The notes under the pieces: model-generated
Database searches by the model: none
The model's input: only the letters and a program-made list of their open reading frames with translations
What the model was told of the DNA's origin: nothing
Made by a program: the position numbers and the translations under genes
In this document: positions 9,668 through 22,045 of the stretch, piece by piece
How the letters are laid out: each line of letters opens with the position of its first letter
Position numbering within the stretch: position 1 is the stretch's first letter
DNA from: Stenocarpella maydis
Taxonomy: Eukaryota; Ascomycota; Sordariomycetes; Diaporthales; Diaporthaceae
Length of the DNA stretch: 64,000 nucleotides
Direction: 5' to 3'
NCBI GenBank assembly: GCA_002270565.1
Contig: NQMI01000013.1
Coordinates: forward strand, 124,001 to 188,000

Positions 9668-10186
9668 TATAGATTCTAAAGTATAACTGAAATTAACGTC
9701 GCTGCATATGTCTTTTTGTTCATTTCCCTTAAGGCAAGTCGGCAACTCTTCGCACCAAATAAATTTCCTGTGCCTTTAAGTTGGCAGAAGCTAAAGTGAA
9801 GCGATTGATCACATGGAGGACACGGAAATATGCCACCAGGTCCTATTATTAGTCTACAAGTTCTATTACAATATCCATAACTTGCTTCCTTAATATCCTC
9901 CCCGTCCCCGAGCAATCGAGTGTCATTAATCCTCAGCAACAAGGAAGCGCTTTCCTGCTCTATTTTCCCCGTGTATAGCTATTTTCTTTGCATATATCCA
10001 TATACTCCATCTCTCATGCGGCTTGTTCAGTGAGGTGTGGGGAAGGCGTCCAGGGCCGGGGTTTCCAAACCAAGATCACCCTCGTCATCCCCATTGACCA
10101 TGGAATATTAGACCGCTCCACATGCGCCAGTCATGCAGCTTCATTTAAACTCAGCAACGACGCCGAGTTCCAGCTCGAGGCTCCCG
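9668..10186. other. Transition zone between island and SEC16
   Basis: Composition rises back to normal. A minus-strand frame (9676..9942) has a few Cys residues but no convincing similarity or splice partner. The 3' untranslated region of SEC16 is expected at the right end. Confidence 0.4.
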
Positions 10187-13100
10187 CTACTTGGCCATGA
10201 CGTCAACGTACCGCCCGCCCTTCTTCTTGCCCTTGGCGCCCGCACCCTTGCGCGGCACCGCGGCCCCAAGAAGGTCATCGATACTACTGGCGTTGCTCAT
10301 ACTCGTCGCGGGCCGGCTGGGCGTCGCGGACGGTGGGCCACCAGCCGCACTGCTAGCGTTCGAGACGGATCTCATCATAGACGGCGGCACGGCAGACGGA
10401 CCAGACAGATTGGGCGACGACGCAGAGCTCGCCGGCGGTGTGGGTCTTGTGGGCGGTGGTGCCGAGCTCGAGGACCCCGGCGGTGGAGGTGGTGTCCCGG
10501 CACCCGCCGGTCGAGGAGTTGCGCGGGGAGGCGGGGGCGTCGCAGACTTGGGGGCGGTCTCTTCTGCCCCGGCAGCTTTGTTTATCCAGCGTTTCTGGTC
10601 AGGATCATAGACAAAACTGGACTTTTCTCCCAGTTTGGCACGAATCGGCTTGTTCGGAGAGCTCTCCAGCGGTTCTTTCTTTGCACCGCCGCCGAACCAC
10701 GAGGTCAAGCCCCAACCTTTCTTGGATTTGGCCGCCTTCTCCGCTTCCGCTCGTTTGGCTGGCTCTTTTTAGTGACTGGAAGCCCGCAGAGAAAGGGCAG
10801 CACTGTACTCACCTTCTTCTTCCGCGATCTTGCGGAACATCTCCTCGTTCTCTCTGTCTTTCTCCGCCTTGCTCTTCTCACCTGGCGTCATCGACCTCAT
10901 GGAAGGAAAGTCATCGCCATCATCGCCCATGAAACTCTTTTTTTTTGGCCTCGTTTCGTCTGCGCCTTCCGTGTTCTCGCTGTCTGGCTCTGGGTTGGGT
11001 AGGTAAGATGGAGGCTCAAAGCCCTGGGGTTGATACGAAGGAGGTTCATAGCCGCCATTGAACGCTTGATGCTCTGTGTCAAGTTTCTCTTGCTCCATTG
11101 CATTGGTTGACGGTGGCTTATAACCATATGAAGGTGGCTGGTACCCCGCTGATGGTTCGGACGGGACATCATCACGACCTGATGGTTGCTCAGCAGCGGG
11201 TCCAACCGGTGCGTAAGGTGACGCATTGCTTGCTGCCGGCGCTGCCGGCGCATAAGGTGAAGAGGACTGAGAGAAAGCAGCATAAGGGGAATAGGCTGGG
11301 GTGGGTGGAGATGAGGGACCTGCCGGTGCAGGGGCCGAAGCCGCCGTATTGAAAGTTGGGCGTGCTGGCTGGTAGGGAGACTGGCTAGATATACCAAGCC
11401 CAGGGTCAGGGAGACTCTGTGCTGGTGTCTGAACATTGCTGGGGGCGTATGGGTTTGTGTGTCCTGCTTGGACATCAGATGACGGACGTCGGGGCTCATA
11501 AGGACCTCGACTGTACTCGCCAGATGACCGTTCCATGGAGGAGCGTCCAATTGGTGTATAAGACGAATTAGGATCGTAAGGAGACGGAGTGGCACCCGGC
11601 TGCGCCGCACCCGGCGCGTATCTCGAAGCCGCCCTTGTCAACTGAGGGGACATCGCTGGTGCCAGCGGGCCAACTCCACCACCATACCCGTTCGGCGAGC
11701 CAAACATCTCCATGCCCGTGGCATTTGATGCAGACGCCGGGCGACTTATGGTCGGCGTTCCACCGGCGATGCGCCCAAAGGGGCCAGAGTCGTCGCCAAG
11801 CTTGGGTGATCCTTGTCCAGGAGTTTCGTTCTCATCACCAGCCACGAACTTGTTGAAGCGGCTCCACATGGAATCAGACACCTTGTTCATGCTTGGCTTG
11901 GAGATCCAAGAGCCCGATGCTTCCTTGTGAGGGGTTTGAACGATCCTCTGCCGCAAATCCTCGACCGCGGCCTCCAACAGAACATGATGATATGGTGACC
12001 TTCTGGTCTGAGCGCTCATGTCCTTGGAGATGATGTCGCAGTACTGCATTGCCTTGTCTCTCAGACCATATTCGGCTAAAGTCATGGCATGCTGCAATTT
12101 GTAGACGGCAAGATGAGGAACTCCAACTGCAAGGTGCGATGCCCCAGAAAGGCTCAGCCCGTATTCATACACCTCACTGAGCAGGAGCGCCTCAGTTTCC
12201 TTGAAGAATTGCTGCGACTGTTTCCGATGGTCTGCACCAACGAGTACAAATTGGGCCTGGGGGTCGTCAAGCCCGCCGAACACAGTCACGGTCCTAGAGA
12301 ACAGATAGCATATGTGCGCTGCCTCTGCCCTGCCATACTCTGAAAGCAGGTTTCCAAGTGAGTTTAGAGCTTGGATATCACCAGCACTCCTGTTACTCAA
12401 AATGAGGGTCAGCGTCTCGCGCCACTTCTCAAGCCCGTGCACCCCCCCACCAGTCGAGCGCGATGTTGATGCAATAAGCTGGACACCTGCCCGTGCGTGT
12501 GTAGGAACGAGTTCATCAACACATTCTGCGTGATTGCCAGACAAGACGGCATAGAGAGCAGCTAGAGATTCGTTGTTGCGACCAGGGAAGTTCACCTCCT
12601 TCTTGATGAATTCCTGTGAAACTTTGTGATAAAGTTCTGGTGAGACGGTGTTGGCAATAAGCAGAGCGTGTCCCCAGAGACGTTTGTCAGCAGCGTCCCA
12701 GACTGCTTTCTCCCTCTCGCCAGCCATGAGAGACTCTTTTAGCTGCTGCACAGTCGCCGGGTCTATGGAGTCCGCCTGCATCTGCGGCGCAGGCGGTTCG
12801 CCGGCAAAGCTTCCGAGGTTGGCACCAGTTGTGTAGACAGTAGATGCAAGTTCGCTCTGACCGATTGCCGTGTCGGAGAGCATATCACGCACGGCTTTCT
12901 CAACCGCTGGATTACCTTCAAGCACTCCATCGTTCTCGATGAACGTCCTCAAAACCCTCCATAATAGCAGGCGCTCAGTGGCTCGCTTGTCCTCATGTGA
13001 CAAACGAGACTGAAGGCCCGGGGTTGGCAGGCCTTGCTCGAGCTCTTGGATACCAGTTGTGAGCCAAGCAAGGGTCTCTTTCTTCTTCGACTTGCCCTTG

Positions 13101-16100
13101 AGAGGGCCAGGGAATTTGGCAAGACGTTCCTCCAACGGCTGGATGTCCTTTATAGTCTTGATAGAAACCTCGCCAGGGCTGCGAACTATCATCGGGGCAG
13201 GTTGGTTGACACCGTACCTTGGGACATCAACTGGGAAAGAGGTCACGATCATTCCACCGCTACCCCAGCTTATCAAGGGACAGCCTCTCCATCTCTGTAG
13301 AGGGTCGTTTTCACGACCATCGGTAGGCGGGATCAGATTCATCTGCGACATGCCTCTAGGCCGGCCTGACACTGCTAGCGCGGGACCGGTTGGTGTGGGA
13401 CCCGTTGGCAGGCCGTTAGGCGACATGACATTTGCTATCGACGTTGGGGATGGGCCGTATGCCGAAGAAGGCCGCGGGACCATTTCCGAGGCCTTGATAG
13501 GAGACCTGAGTCCAGACATGGCACCAGGCGATCCGGTGCTGGACCTCTGGGGAGGTACTATAGCAGTCGCCGGAGCCGGGCCGTACGAGATCTTCCTCTT
13601 CGGAGCAGACATGACATCTGGGTTGTAGGTCGCGCTGGGCTGGTATCTCTGCGGGCTTTCCGGTGCAAATTGGCCTTGTTGGAAGTCCTGGGCTATGGCG
13701 CTCTGAGCAGCGGCCATGCGGGGTGGCGCAGCGACTGTTGGTTGTGAGGACGGCTCTTCTTCTTCCACTTCGCGCGTAGGAGGCAGAGATGTCATTCTGT
13801 TCAGCCTTGGCTCATGTGGAGTGGAGTTACTACGGCTTGAATGCAGACCGTTCTCGCCAGGCCCAGGTCTCTGCCGATCATGGCTGACTTCGAAGTTTGC
13901 CAGTGGACTGGACGTCCTGGGCAAGTGAGGCAATACAGTAGGAGGTGTAGCTGCGGCACGTTGAGCAGGTGGCGCGGGAGAATACCGACTCATTGGCGGA
14001 AGGGCCGGACCACTTGGCATGGATCCCTGAGGGGGTGCTGGCGAGTACCGTGACGAGCTGGGTGGCGGCCCGCCTGAGTCGGCAGCTGGTCCAGTCGGCA
14101 GAGGTGCGTACGGATTCGATGGTGCCGGTGGTACTAATTTCGCGATGTCTGGTGCAGTTGGGTTGCCAGGTACTGATGAACCTTGAGGTACGGCAAGGGT
14201 AGACGATGGCGGCGGATGTGAGGCTTGAGGAGGGCCATTGAAGCTGGATTGAGAAGGTGACGGTTGACTCTTGTTACTCGTACGTGAGGCAGGTCGTACC
14301 TTGTGAGACGATGGGAGGTCCTCAAAGAAGCTGGCTTTGGGTTTCAGTTGTTGCGGGCGCTTGGTATCTGAAAGCGGCTGGCCAGGATGGACTGTTGACT
14401 GCGGCGATATGCTCGGTGTGGAGTTCTGTGTCCGGTCTAGTCCAGGGTGCATGGAGCTTTGAGCAGGCGCCGGAGAAATATGTGCCACAGGAGGTCCCTG
14501 ACTGTGCATGCTAAAGCTTCTCGGGGGCGCTGGTGTTCCCTGGGGCCCGGATGCCTGTGCTGGCGACGCGCGGGGCATCTGTTGTGCACTGGCTCGTTTC
14601 TTCGGTTTCACGACTTCCATCGGCAGGTCATAAGGAGAAGAGTAACCACCCTTGGCTTTGTCCACGAAGCTCTGTGGCTTGTTGACCGCGGGCGGCCTCG
14701 GAGGTTGTGCGCCAGGAGGCGCTGTTGTGGAGTGCTGGAGTGGTGGAGGCTGAACAGCATAATAATTCGCGGCCACAGGAGTGGTCAAGGAGACGGAGTT
14801 AAGGATCTGCGGCTGTGGCACTGAAGGCGAAGCACTCGGGATATAGGGATTGGGTGAGCGAGCCGCGCCGGGTTGTATAGTGCTCGTAGGCATGTATCTA
14901 CTTCCAGTCGATGACGCTGGTGCCTGGGTGTGTTGACTGATACTTGGAGATGGTTGAGGAGGCTGGGAAGTTGTCGTGTCTTCCACGTCCTCGAGGAACC
15001 CTTCGCCGTCGTCGTCGAGAAAAAAGGCGGAGGGATCGACCGTCTTCTCTGGACTGTCCGCAAGCGGCTCGTCTTCGAGGAAGCTGTCGTCGTCATCGCT
15101 CGCAAAGGCCTCGGACCACTTCGCAGCAATGTCTTCACCACGCGGATCCTGGGCTTCTTGGACGGCAGCCTCGGACGCCTCTTCTGAGACTGGCTCCTCC
15201 GTCGGCTTCGGTGTCTCTTCTTGGGCCACAGGCTCGATTGGGCTTTCTCCGTCTTCGTCTTCCTCTTCCACTGCATCCTCTACAAGGCCACCTAAGCTCT
15301 TGGGGTCAACCGTGTCGAGTCTGTTGAGCACCTGCATCGTCGACTTCCTTTCCAGCTGACCGGGCGAAATGCTATCAGCCTCAACGTTGCTTCCACCCGC
15401 CGCCACCCGGTCGAAAAAGCCATCGCCCTCTCCATCCACTAAGAAAGGATCTTGAGCTCTGCTGGGCTCTGGTTGCGCTGGCTCTTCAGCCTCCTGATGG
15501 TCAATCAATGGTACTCCTTCGGCGTATCTGGCATCTGAAGCCTCCTCCTCGGGCGCCTGCAGATCGCCTCCCTGGGTGATGAAACCTGATCCCGCGTCAT
15601 CGTCCCCCCAGAAGTTGTCTTGATGAAGCACATTGCTTGTACGTGCCATGGCACTCTCCTCGTCCTGATTCTCGTATGACTCAGATTCATGCTCTATCTC
15701 GTGAAGCACATCTTCTGCTTGATTTGCGGGGAGTGGTTCAACCACCTCGTTTTCGCGATGTTCGGGCTGCGGTACCACGGGGAACGAGTTGGTTCTTTCG
15801 TTCGGCGGCATATACCTGTCGAAAAAGTTGGTCTCAGCCCTAGGTGGTGAGCTCCACTCGCTTTCCTCGTCGTCCATCCAGTTCGGCGGATGGGAGACGG
15901 TGCGTGTGAACGAATCGTTGCTGACATGCTTTGGCGCCGTCGGGTTTGCGTTTTTCTGGTCCTGAACAGCTTCGTCCTGAGGTTGTGCAACTTCAATGGT
16001 TCCCGTAGTGTCGACAACGCCTGGGACCTCTTCTTCGTATTGCACCACAAGCTCCGGTTCCTGCACCGGCGCTTCTTTAGGCTCGGGCCGTGATCCAAGC

Positions 16101-16396
16101 TCCGACTCTTCAGGCGGCACTGACATCTCCAGATGAGGTTCCGGGTCTTGTCTCCGCGGGCTGCCGACCTCGTAATTTGGGAACCACTCGTCTGCGGCTG
16201 AGCTCTTGCAAGTCCGGGAGACATTGAGGACAGGCTCTGGATCCGGGGGAGCCTCGGGCTGCGCGCTGGCATCGGCATCGGGCGTCGGGACGTAAGATTT
16301 GTCCGAATCGGATGTGCTGGGATCGGCCGCAACACCCGCAGAGAAATTCGGCATCATGGCGGGATGCCATGCAGCCGTCGGAGCGTCAGACGACAT
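10187..16396 (-). CDS. SEC16: SEC16, COPII coat assembly protein at ER exit sites
   Basis: Two exons on the minus strand: 16396..10813 and 10764..10187, separated by a 48-bp intron (donor GTGAGT, acceptor AAAAAG), give 2053 residues. The long N-terminal ~1000 residues are disordered: acidic first, then Pro/Ser/Gln-rich. The central conserved domain starts near residue 1035 ([18 protein letters not shown]) and continues into the alpha-solenoid Sec16_C region (about 1240-1480, including [20 protein letters not shown]), which binds Sec13. The C-terminus is again Pro/Tyr-rich. The last exon adds the [13 protein letters not shown] motif and a basic end ([15 protein letters not shown]). Sec16 scaffolds Sec23/24 and Sec13/31 on the cytosolic ER face. 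The gene is divergent from NEO1 across about 1.36 kb. Confidence 0.95.
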
Positions 16397-17756
16397 GGTG
16401 CCTGGCTACTCAATGTGAAGTATCGAAACTGAGTGATAGCGGAGGCGAGACACGGTGATCGCAAACAAGTTGTGTATGGGGCTGGTAAAGCTTAATATAG
16501 TCAGCACGCAGGTCGAGCTGGTAACGTATTAGATCACCAGTGAGGATCGTGTCATTCCCCAAACAGAGCACAACGCGCCACCAGCCCATTGTGTTTTGAT
16601 GCTTCTCACGCAAAAGACAGGTTGCGGTGGGCAACAGGATAGATTAATACTTACATGTATAGTACGGTGAATTCAATACGCTGCAAGAATGCAATCCCTA
16701 GAAGCAGTGCTTCATCTTGCGTGGGAAACTGCCGAGGCTGCGGCCAAGTCTATCGGGGTTTGTGTCTCTTGAAGGCGACCTGGGAGTGATGGGACAACAG
16801 AGCGCACTGCTGCAGTAGGCAGGCACAAGAGGAATACTTAGGAAGACTCAAGTGGGCAGAGATATGGTGCAGGCAGGCAGACGGGTTGAGTCGAGGAGGA
16901 TGAAGCAGAGCAGAGCAGAGCAGTCGGACGGGGTGCTATTGCTGCTGCGGTGTGTTGGTCTCTGTTCGACTTGAAAGCTGGCCTGGACTTTTTCCAAGAG
17001 CAGCCGTCGGCTTGCATGCCTGCCTCTCTTCTACCTATCTTTAGTGCTGAGTGAGATCCCTGGAGGTGCTGCGTACTACTACCCAAGGCATACACAGTAT
17101 ACTTACCTAGGCTAAGTAGGTATATACTTCCTAGGTATGTAGGTACCAGTCGAGAAACAATGTACCCGGGCGGTGCGTCTGTGCTACAGCACCAGTGGCG
17201 TTGTTACAGCAGGCAAGTGACGTCTCACCACCCTGGAGGCATGTGGCCTGGGCGAGCTGTCCTCTTGTCCCATCACCCGTCCTTGCCGATTCATTGTCGG
17301 CCGAGCGACTATGACAGGATACCACCTCGACGCGAACCACAGATCGGTTTCCAATTTGCACATGTCTCTGTCTGTCCCTCTCTCATTGAATTAACCATCC
17401 CTAGGCCTGGCTGTTACCTTCGACGACCCCGTTTTTATTTCTTCCTCTCCGCGATCGAGACTCGCTGCCGACCATCGAATCCAGGAAAGAGGATCCCACG
17501 GCATATCCACACCCTCCAACTCACCGCAGCACTGCACAGCGCAGCACGCGCCAGGTCCGCCTCAGATCAGCGACCCTGCAAGTGCAAGTGGACTTCGAGA
17601 ATGACAGCATCCAGCTCCAGCCCCGGCACAACCACATGAGAGCTAGAGGAGGGCTGCCACTTCACCCGGCCCACGCCCGCAGGATAAATCGTTGCTGCTC
17701 CCACCCATATTAGGGCCCCAGACGCAAGTGGGCTCCTCGACTCGCCTGCCTGCGGG
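16397..17756. promoter_or_regulatory. Divergent promoter region of SEC16 and NEO1
   Basis: About 1.36 kb between the two start codons, so both promoters lie here. It contains a cluster of TACCTAGG/TAGGTA-type palindromic words at about 17098-17145 and a CT-rich leader in front of NEO1 (17400-17640). No gene is supportable. Confidence 0.6.
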
Positions 17757-20700
17757 ATGCCTCCCTCAACTCCATACCACCCTACAGAGCCTCCAGATTC
17801 GCCCGCCGGTGATTCCGACTCCGACCTCGACCTCGAACTTGAAGAGCTTGACCCCCTCCCCGCCGATGAGCCCCGCAATAAGTCAGGGCTTTTAGGACAC
17901 GACCGAGAAGCTGCTGAACGAAGGGCCCCTGGTCTAGCCCTGCGGAACCTCCGTATGGGGAGTCTGCGCCGCAAAGGAAAGTCGTCCAGAGGCTATCCTG
18001 ACGCTGGTGGGGGCAGGGACGCCGGGCTCGACGACGCAGCCGCCCTGCTAGGTGATGCCGACGGAGACGGAGATGGCCACTCCAGCCGCGAGAACTCTGG
18101 CGAGGATGCCCCGTTCCTGCGAGAACACGACGACCGCTCCCGCCGCCCCAGTGGCCAGAACAGGCGGCAGAGTGCGTCCGGTGGCCTGCGGCTCCCTGGC
18201 TTCATGTCCTCCACCGGCTCGCAGCGTCACGAGGAAGAAGACCAGGAGGAAGACGACCCCTCGGCATCCAGGCTCGTCGCCGTCGGCTCCGCCCAGTCGA
18301 CTCGTTTCCCCCCGAACCTCGTGTCCAACGCCAAGTATACCGCCTTCACCTTTCTTCCCATCACGCTATATAACGAATTCTCATTCTTCTTCAACATGTA
18401 TTTCCTACTCGTTGCGCTCTCACAAGCAATACCTGCCCTGAGGATCGGCTATCTCTCCACTTATGTCGCGCCTCTGGCCTTTGTCTTGGTGATTACGATG
18501 GGGAAAGAAGCATACGATGACATAGAACGACGGCGCAGAGATAATGAGGCCAACTCGGAACCATATGCCGTGCTAGCCTTTGACGAGCCTGGTCTCCCTG
18601 GCTCGTCTAGCCGCCCAAAAAGAAAACTGAAGTCCACGTCCATACGGAAAGGGCGCAAGGGAAAACTGCCCGAGAGAGATAGGTTGTCTGACATCCAGGA
18701 AGAAGAGGAGCAGACCGAGGGTGCTGGTGTGCGGAGAGAGCCTTCCTCCCACATCCGGGACATAAGCAAAAAGTCTCGAGACCTGAAAGTGGGCGATGTC
18801 TTGAAGTTGGAGAAAGGTCAAAGAGTGCCGGCCGACGTGATCATCTTGAAGTGCCTGTCCGGCGATACGAATGCTGGAATCGATGTTGCAGCGCCTCAGA
18901 AGGCTGAGCCCGACCTCCTGGGCAGTATCGATGAGTCGGGAGAGGGCAGTGCTGACCAGCCTGCAAGCAATGAGCCTGAGCAGACCTCGGGACCTGGCGG
19001 AGAGACCTTCATCAGGACGGATCAGCTGGATGGTGAAACTGACTGGAAGCTTCGCATCGCGTCACCGCTGTCGCAAAACTTGGCCATCGAAGAGTTGGTT
19101 CGGCTTCGGGTTACAGGTGGCAAGCCGGACAAGAAAGTCAACGACTTTGTCGGCACTATCGAGCTTCTGCCTTCGAGACAGGAGGCCATGGGCAATACCA
19201 CCAGCGCCCAGAATGACGACAATTTGTCTAGCACCGCACCTTTGTCCATAGACAACACTGCCTGGGCGAACACGGTTATTGCGTCTCACGCAACCACCCT
19301 GGCTGTGATCATCTACACTGGTCCTCAAACCCGGTCCGCTCTTTCCACGGCGCCTTCCAGATCGAAAACCGGACTTCTGGAGTATGAGATCAATTCGTTG
19401 ACCAAGATCCTTTGCGCCTTGACTCTCGGTATCTCCATCATCCTGGTCGCCCTGGAAGGTTTTGAGAATGTGCCTGGAAACGTCTGGTATGTCAAGATCA
19501 TGCGTTTCCTGGTCTTGTTCTCAACAATCGTTCCAATCAGTCTACGAGTCAATCTTGATATGGGCAAGAGTGTATACTCTTGGTTCATACAACGTGATTC
19601 TGATATACCCGGTGCTGTGGTGCGGACCAGCACAATTCCTGAAGATCTGGGTCGGATCGAGTATTTGTTAAGCGACAAGACTGGCACACTCACTCAGAAT
19701 GAAATGGAAATGAAGAAGATACACGTCGGAACCGTATCCTATGCTAACGAGGCGATGGATGAGGTTTCGGCATATGTGAATCAGTTCTTCCAAGTCCCCT
19801 TGTCCACGGATCCAGCTACGAATGGTACGCTCATCACACCATCATCGGCATTTACCGCAGCAACCAATGCCGGAGCCACGCGTACGCGTCGAGAGATTGG
19901 CACAAGAGTGCGCGATGTGGTGCTGGCGTTGGCGCTGTGCCACAATGTCACCCCAACCACAGACGAGGAGGACGGCAAGATGGTCACTGCATACCAAGCC
20001 TCATCTCCAGATGAGATCGCCATCGTAAAATGGACAGAGGCTGTGGGGCTGCGACTCTCGTACCGTGACCGCACAAGTATGGTTCTCGAGTCTCCTGACA
20101 CCGGCCGGCCAATCGTCCAGGTGCGGATACTCGACATCTTTCCGTTCACATCTGATGGGAAGAGGATGGGAATCGTCGTACAATTCTTCCAGCGATCCGG
20201 GAAGGTACCGAATGTCAGCAATGGCGAGATCTGGTTCTACCAAAAGGGTGCAGATACGGTGATGAGCTCAATCGTGGCTGCAAATGACTGGCTGGATGAG
20301 GAGACCGCCAATATGGCCCGAGAAGGCCTGCGGACACTTGTGGTGGGTCGGAAACGCCTCTCCCCTGCCGAATACCAGGAGTTCCAGTCCAAATACCAAG
20401 AAGCATCTCTCGCCATCAGTGGGCGTGACACAGGCATGCAAAAAATTGTCTCGCAATACCTGGAGCGTGACCTGGAACTACTCGGCGTCACGGGTGTGGA
20501 GGACAAGCTGCAAAGGGATGTCAAGCCGTCCTTAGAGCTACTGAGGAATGCGGGCATCAAGATCTGGATGTTGACAGGCGACAAAGTGGAGACAGCACGT
20601 TGCGTCGCCGTAAGCTCCAAGCTGGTCGCACGCGGCCAGTACATCTACACGGTCGCCAAGATGAAGAGGAAAGACCATGCGCAAGACCACCTCGACTTTC

Positions 20701-21761
20701 TTCGGAGCAAAACAGATTCATGCCTCCTCATCGATGGCGAGAGCCTCTCCCTCTTTTTGACGCACTTCCGCACCGATTTTATATCCGCCGCCGTCAAGTT
20801 ACCCACCGTTGTCGCATGTCGATGCTCTCCAACTCAGAAAGCTGAGGTTGCAAAGCTCATCAAGGATTTTACGAAGAAGCGCGTGTGCTGTATCGGCGAC
20901 GGCGGCAACGATGTGAGCATGATCCAGGCCGCAGACGTCGGCGTGGGTATCGTGGGCAAAGAAGGTCGTCAAGCTAGTCTTGCAGCAGACTTTTCCATCG
21001 AGCAGTTTTACCACCTAACTAAGCTTCTCGTATGGCATGGCCGGAACAGCTACAAGAGAAGCGCCAAGCTCGCACAATTCGTCATACACCGTGGCTTGAT
21101 CATAGCCGTGTGTCAGACCATGTACAGCATTGCCATCAAGTTCGAACCCGAGGGCTTGTACAAGGATTGGCTCCTGGTTGGTTACGCGACCGTGTATACC
21201 GCCATGCCGGTCTTATCCCTCGTTTTGGACAAGGACGTCGACGAGGAGCTGGCCAACCTTTACCCGGAGCTATACAAGGAGCTGACCTCGGGTCGATCTC
21301 TTTCGTACCGTACCTTCTTCGTCTGGGTATTCGTCTCGATATACCAGGGCAGCATGATTCAGGGCCTGTCCCAGCTGTTGACCGAGGTTAACGGTCCTAG
21401 GATGGTCGCGGTCAGTTATACGGTGCTAGTGCTAAACGAGCTGCTCATGGTGGCGATTGAAATCACAACGTGGCATCCAGTCATGATTATTTGCATCATC
21501 GGGACCTTCCTGATGTATGTCGGCTCCATACCGTTCCTGGGTGGCTACTTCGACCTGGCCTTCCTGATCACCTGGTGAGTATCCCTCTAGTACTCCGACA
21601 GATAAGTTTTGTTTTCTACGGCACCGGCTGACCGTTTTCATAGGGGTTTCTACTGGCGAGTCCTGGCGATCGGTGCAATTTCGCTCATCCCACCGTATGC
21701 TGGAAAGCTGATCAGGAGGACGATGAAGCCGCCCTCGTACCGCAAAGTGCAAGGAATCTAA
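17757..21761 (+). CDS. NEO1: NEO1-type P4-ATPase (aminophospholipid flippase)
   Basis: Two exons, 17757..21574 and 21644..21761, with a 69-bp intron (donor GTGAGT, acceptor CATAG), give 1311 residues. P4-ATPase marks are all present: DGETDWK near residue 425; PISLRV, with the Ile replacing the PEGL of ion pumps; the phosphorylation motif DKTGTLTQNE with Asp640; KGAD; MLTGDK; and GDGGNDVSMIQ at about 1047. About ten membrane segments are expected. The N-terminal ~180 residues are acidic and disordered. Neo1/ATP9-type flippases move phosphatidylethanolamine and phosphatidylserine to the cytosolic leaflet of Golgi and endosomes, need no Cdc50 subunit, and are usually essential. The last exon restores the final TM segment and a basic tail (IRRTMKPPSYRKVQGI). 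Confidence 0.93.
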
Positions 21762-22045
21762 ATTTACTGGCCCGTCTCTAAGAGGCCGTGAACGTGTCTC
21801 TTTTGCTTATCGTTCCTCTTTTTTCCTGTCGGTTGCTTCACGCATAGCTCTGGCGTTGGGTTCCCGGCAGTGGTTATTTTTAGAATGAGGGTCTCGCTTG
21901 CCTTCGCGTATAGTTTTATCTTTCGGGATGAGGCTGCTGGTGAGGTCTGATCACCAAATGCAGAGGTAGACCCTGACGAGCAAGCTATCACGGCAGCCCA
22001 TGTCCATCCAGGCCCAGCCAACGTAGATGTCGTATCCAGCCTCCG

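Larger units (their letters stand above)
6690..9700. other. AT-rich, RIP-type repeat island
   Basis: Base composition shifts abruptly from GC-rich to strongly AT-rich at about 6690 and returns near 9700. Two stretches (about 6690-7045 and 8790-9600) are almost pure TA/AT/TTA sequence. Between them lie decayed transposon ORFs whose in-frame stops are TAG or TAA where CAG or CAA (Gln) fits. That is what C-to-T change at CpA gives, as in ascomycete repeat-induced point mutation. A less mutated block (about 7550-8000) is embedded. Such islands are normally heterochromatic in filamentous fungi; that is known biology, not visible here. Confidence 0.88.

Noticed and set aside
9676..9942. Minus-strand frame with CNRTC and CPPCD Cys pairs next to the TIR element
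   Set aside because: Short, no partner exon, no recognisable zinc-binding pattern, and it starts beside a transposon end; probably chance.
10133..11002. A 289-codon plus-strand frame opposite the SEC16 3' end
   Set aside because: Arg/Gly-rich translation typical of antisense to GC-rich coding sequence; the minus strand gives a clean Sec16 C-terminus.
14930..15359. Several long plus-strand frames opposite SEC16
   Set aside because: They are shadows of biased codon use in the acidic and Pro-rich SEC16 regions.
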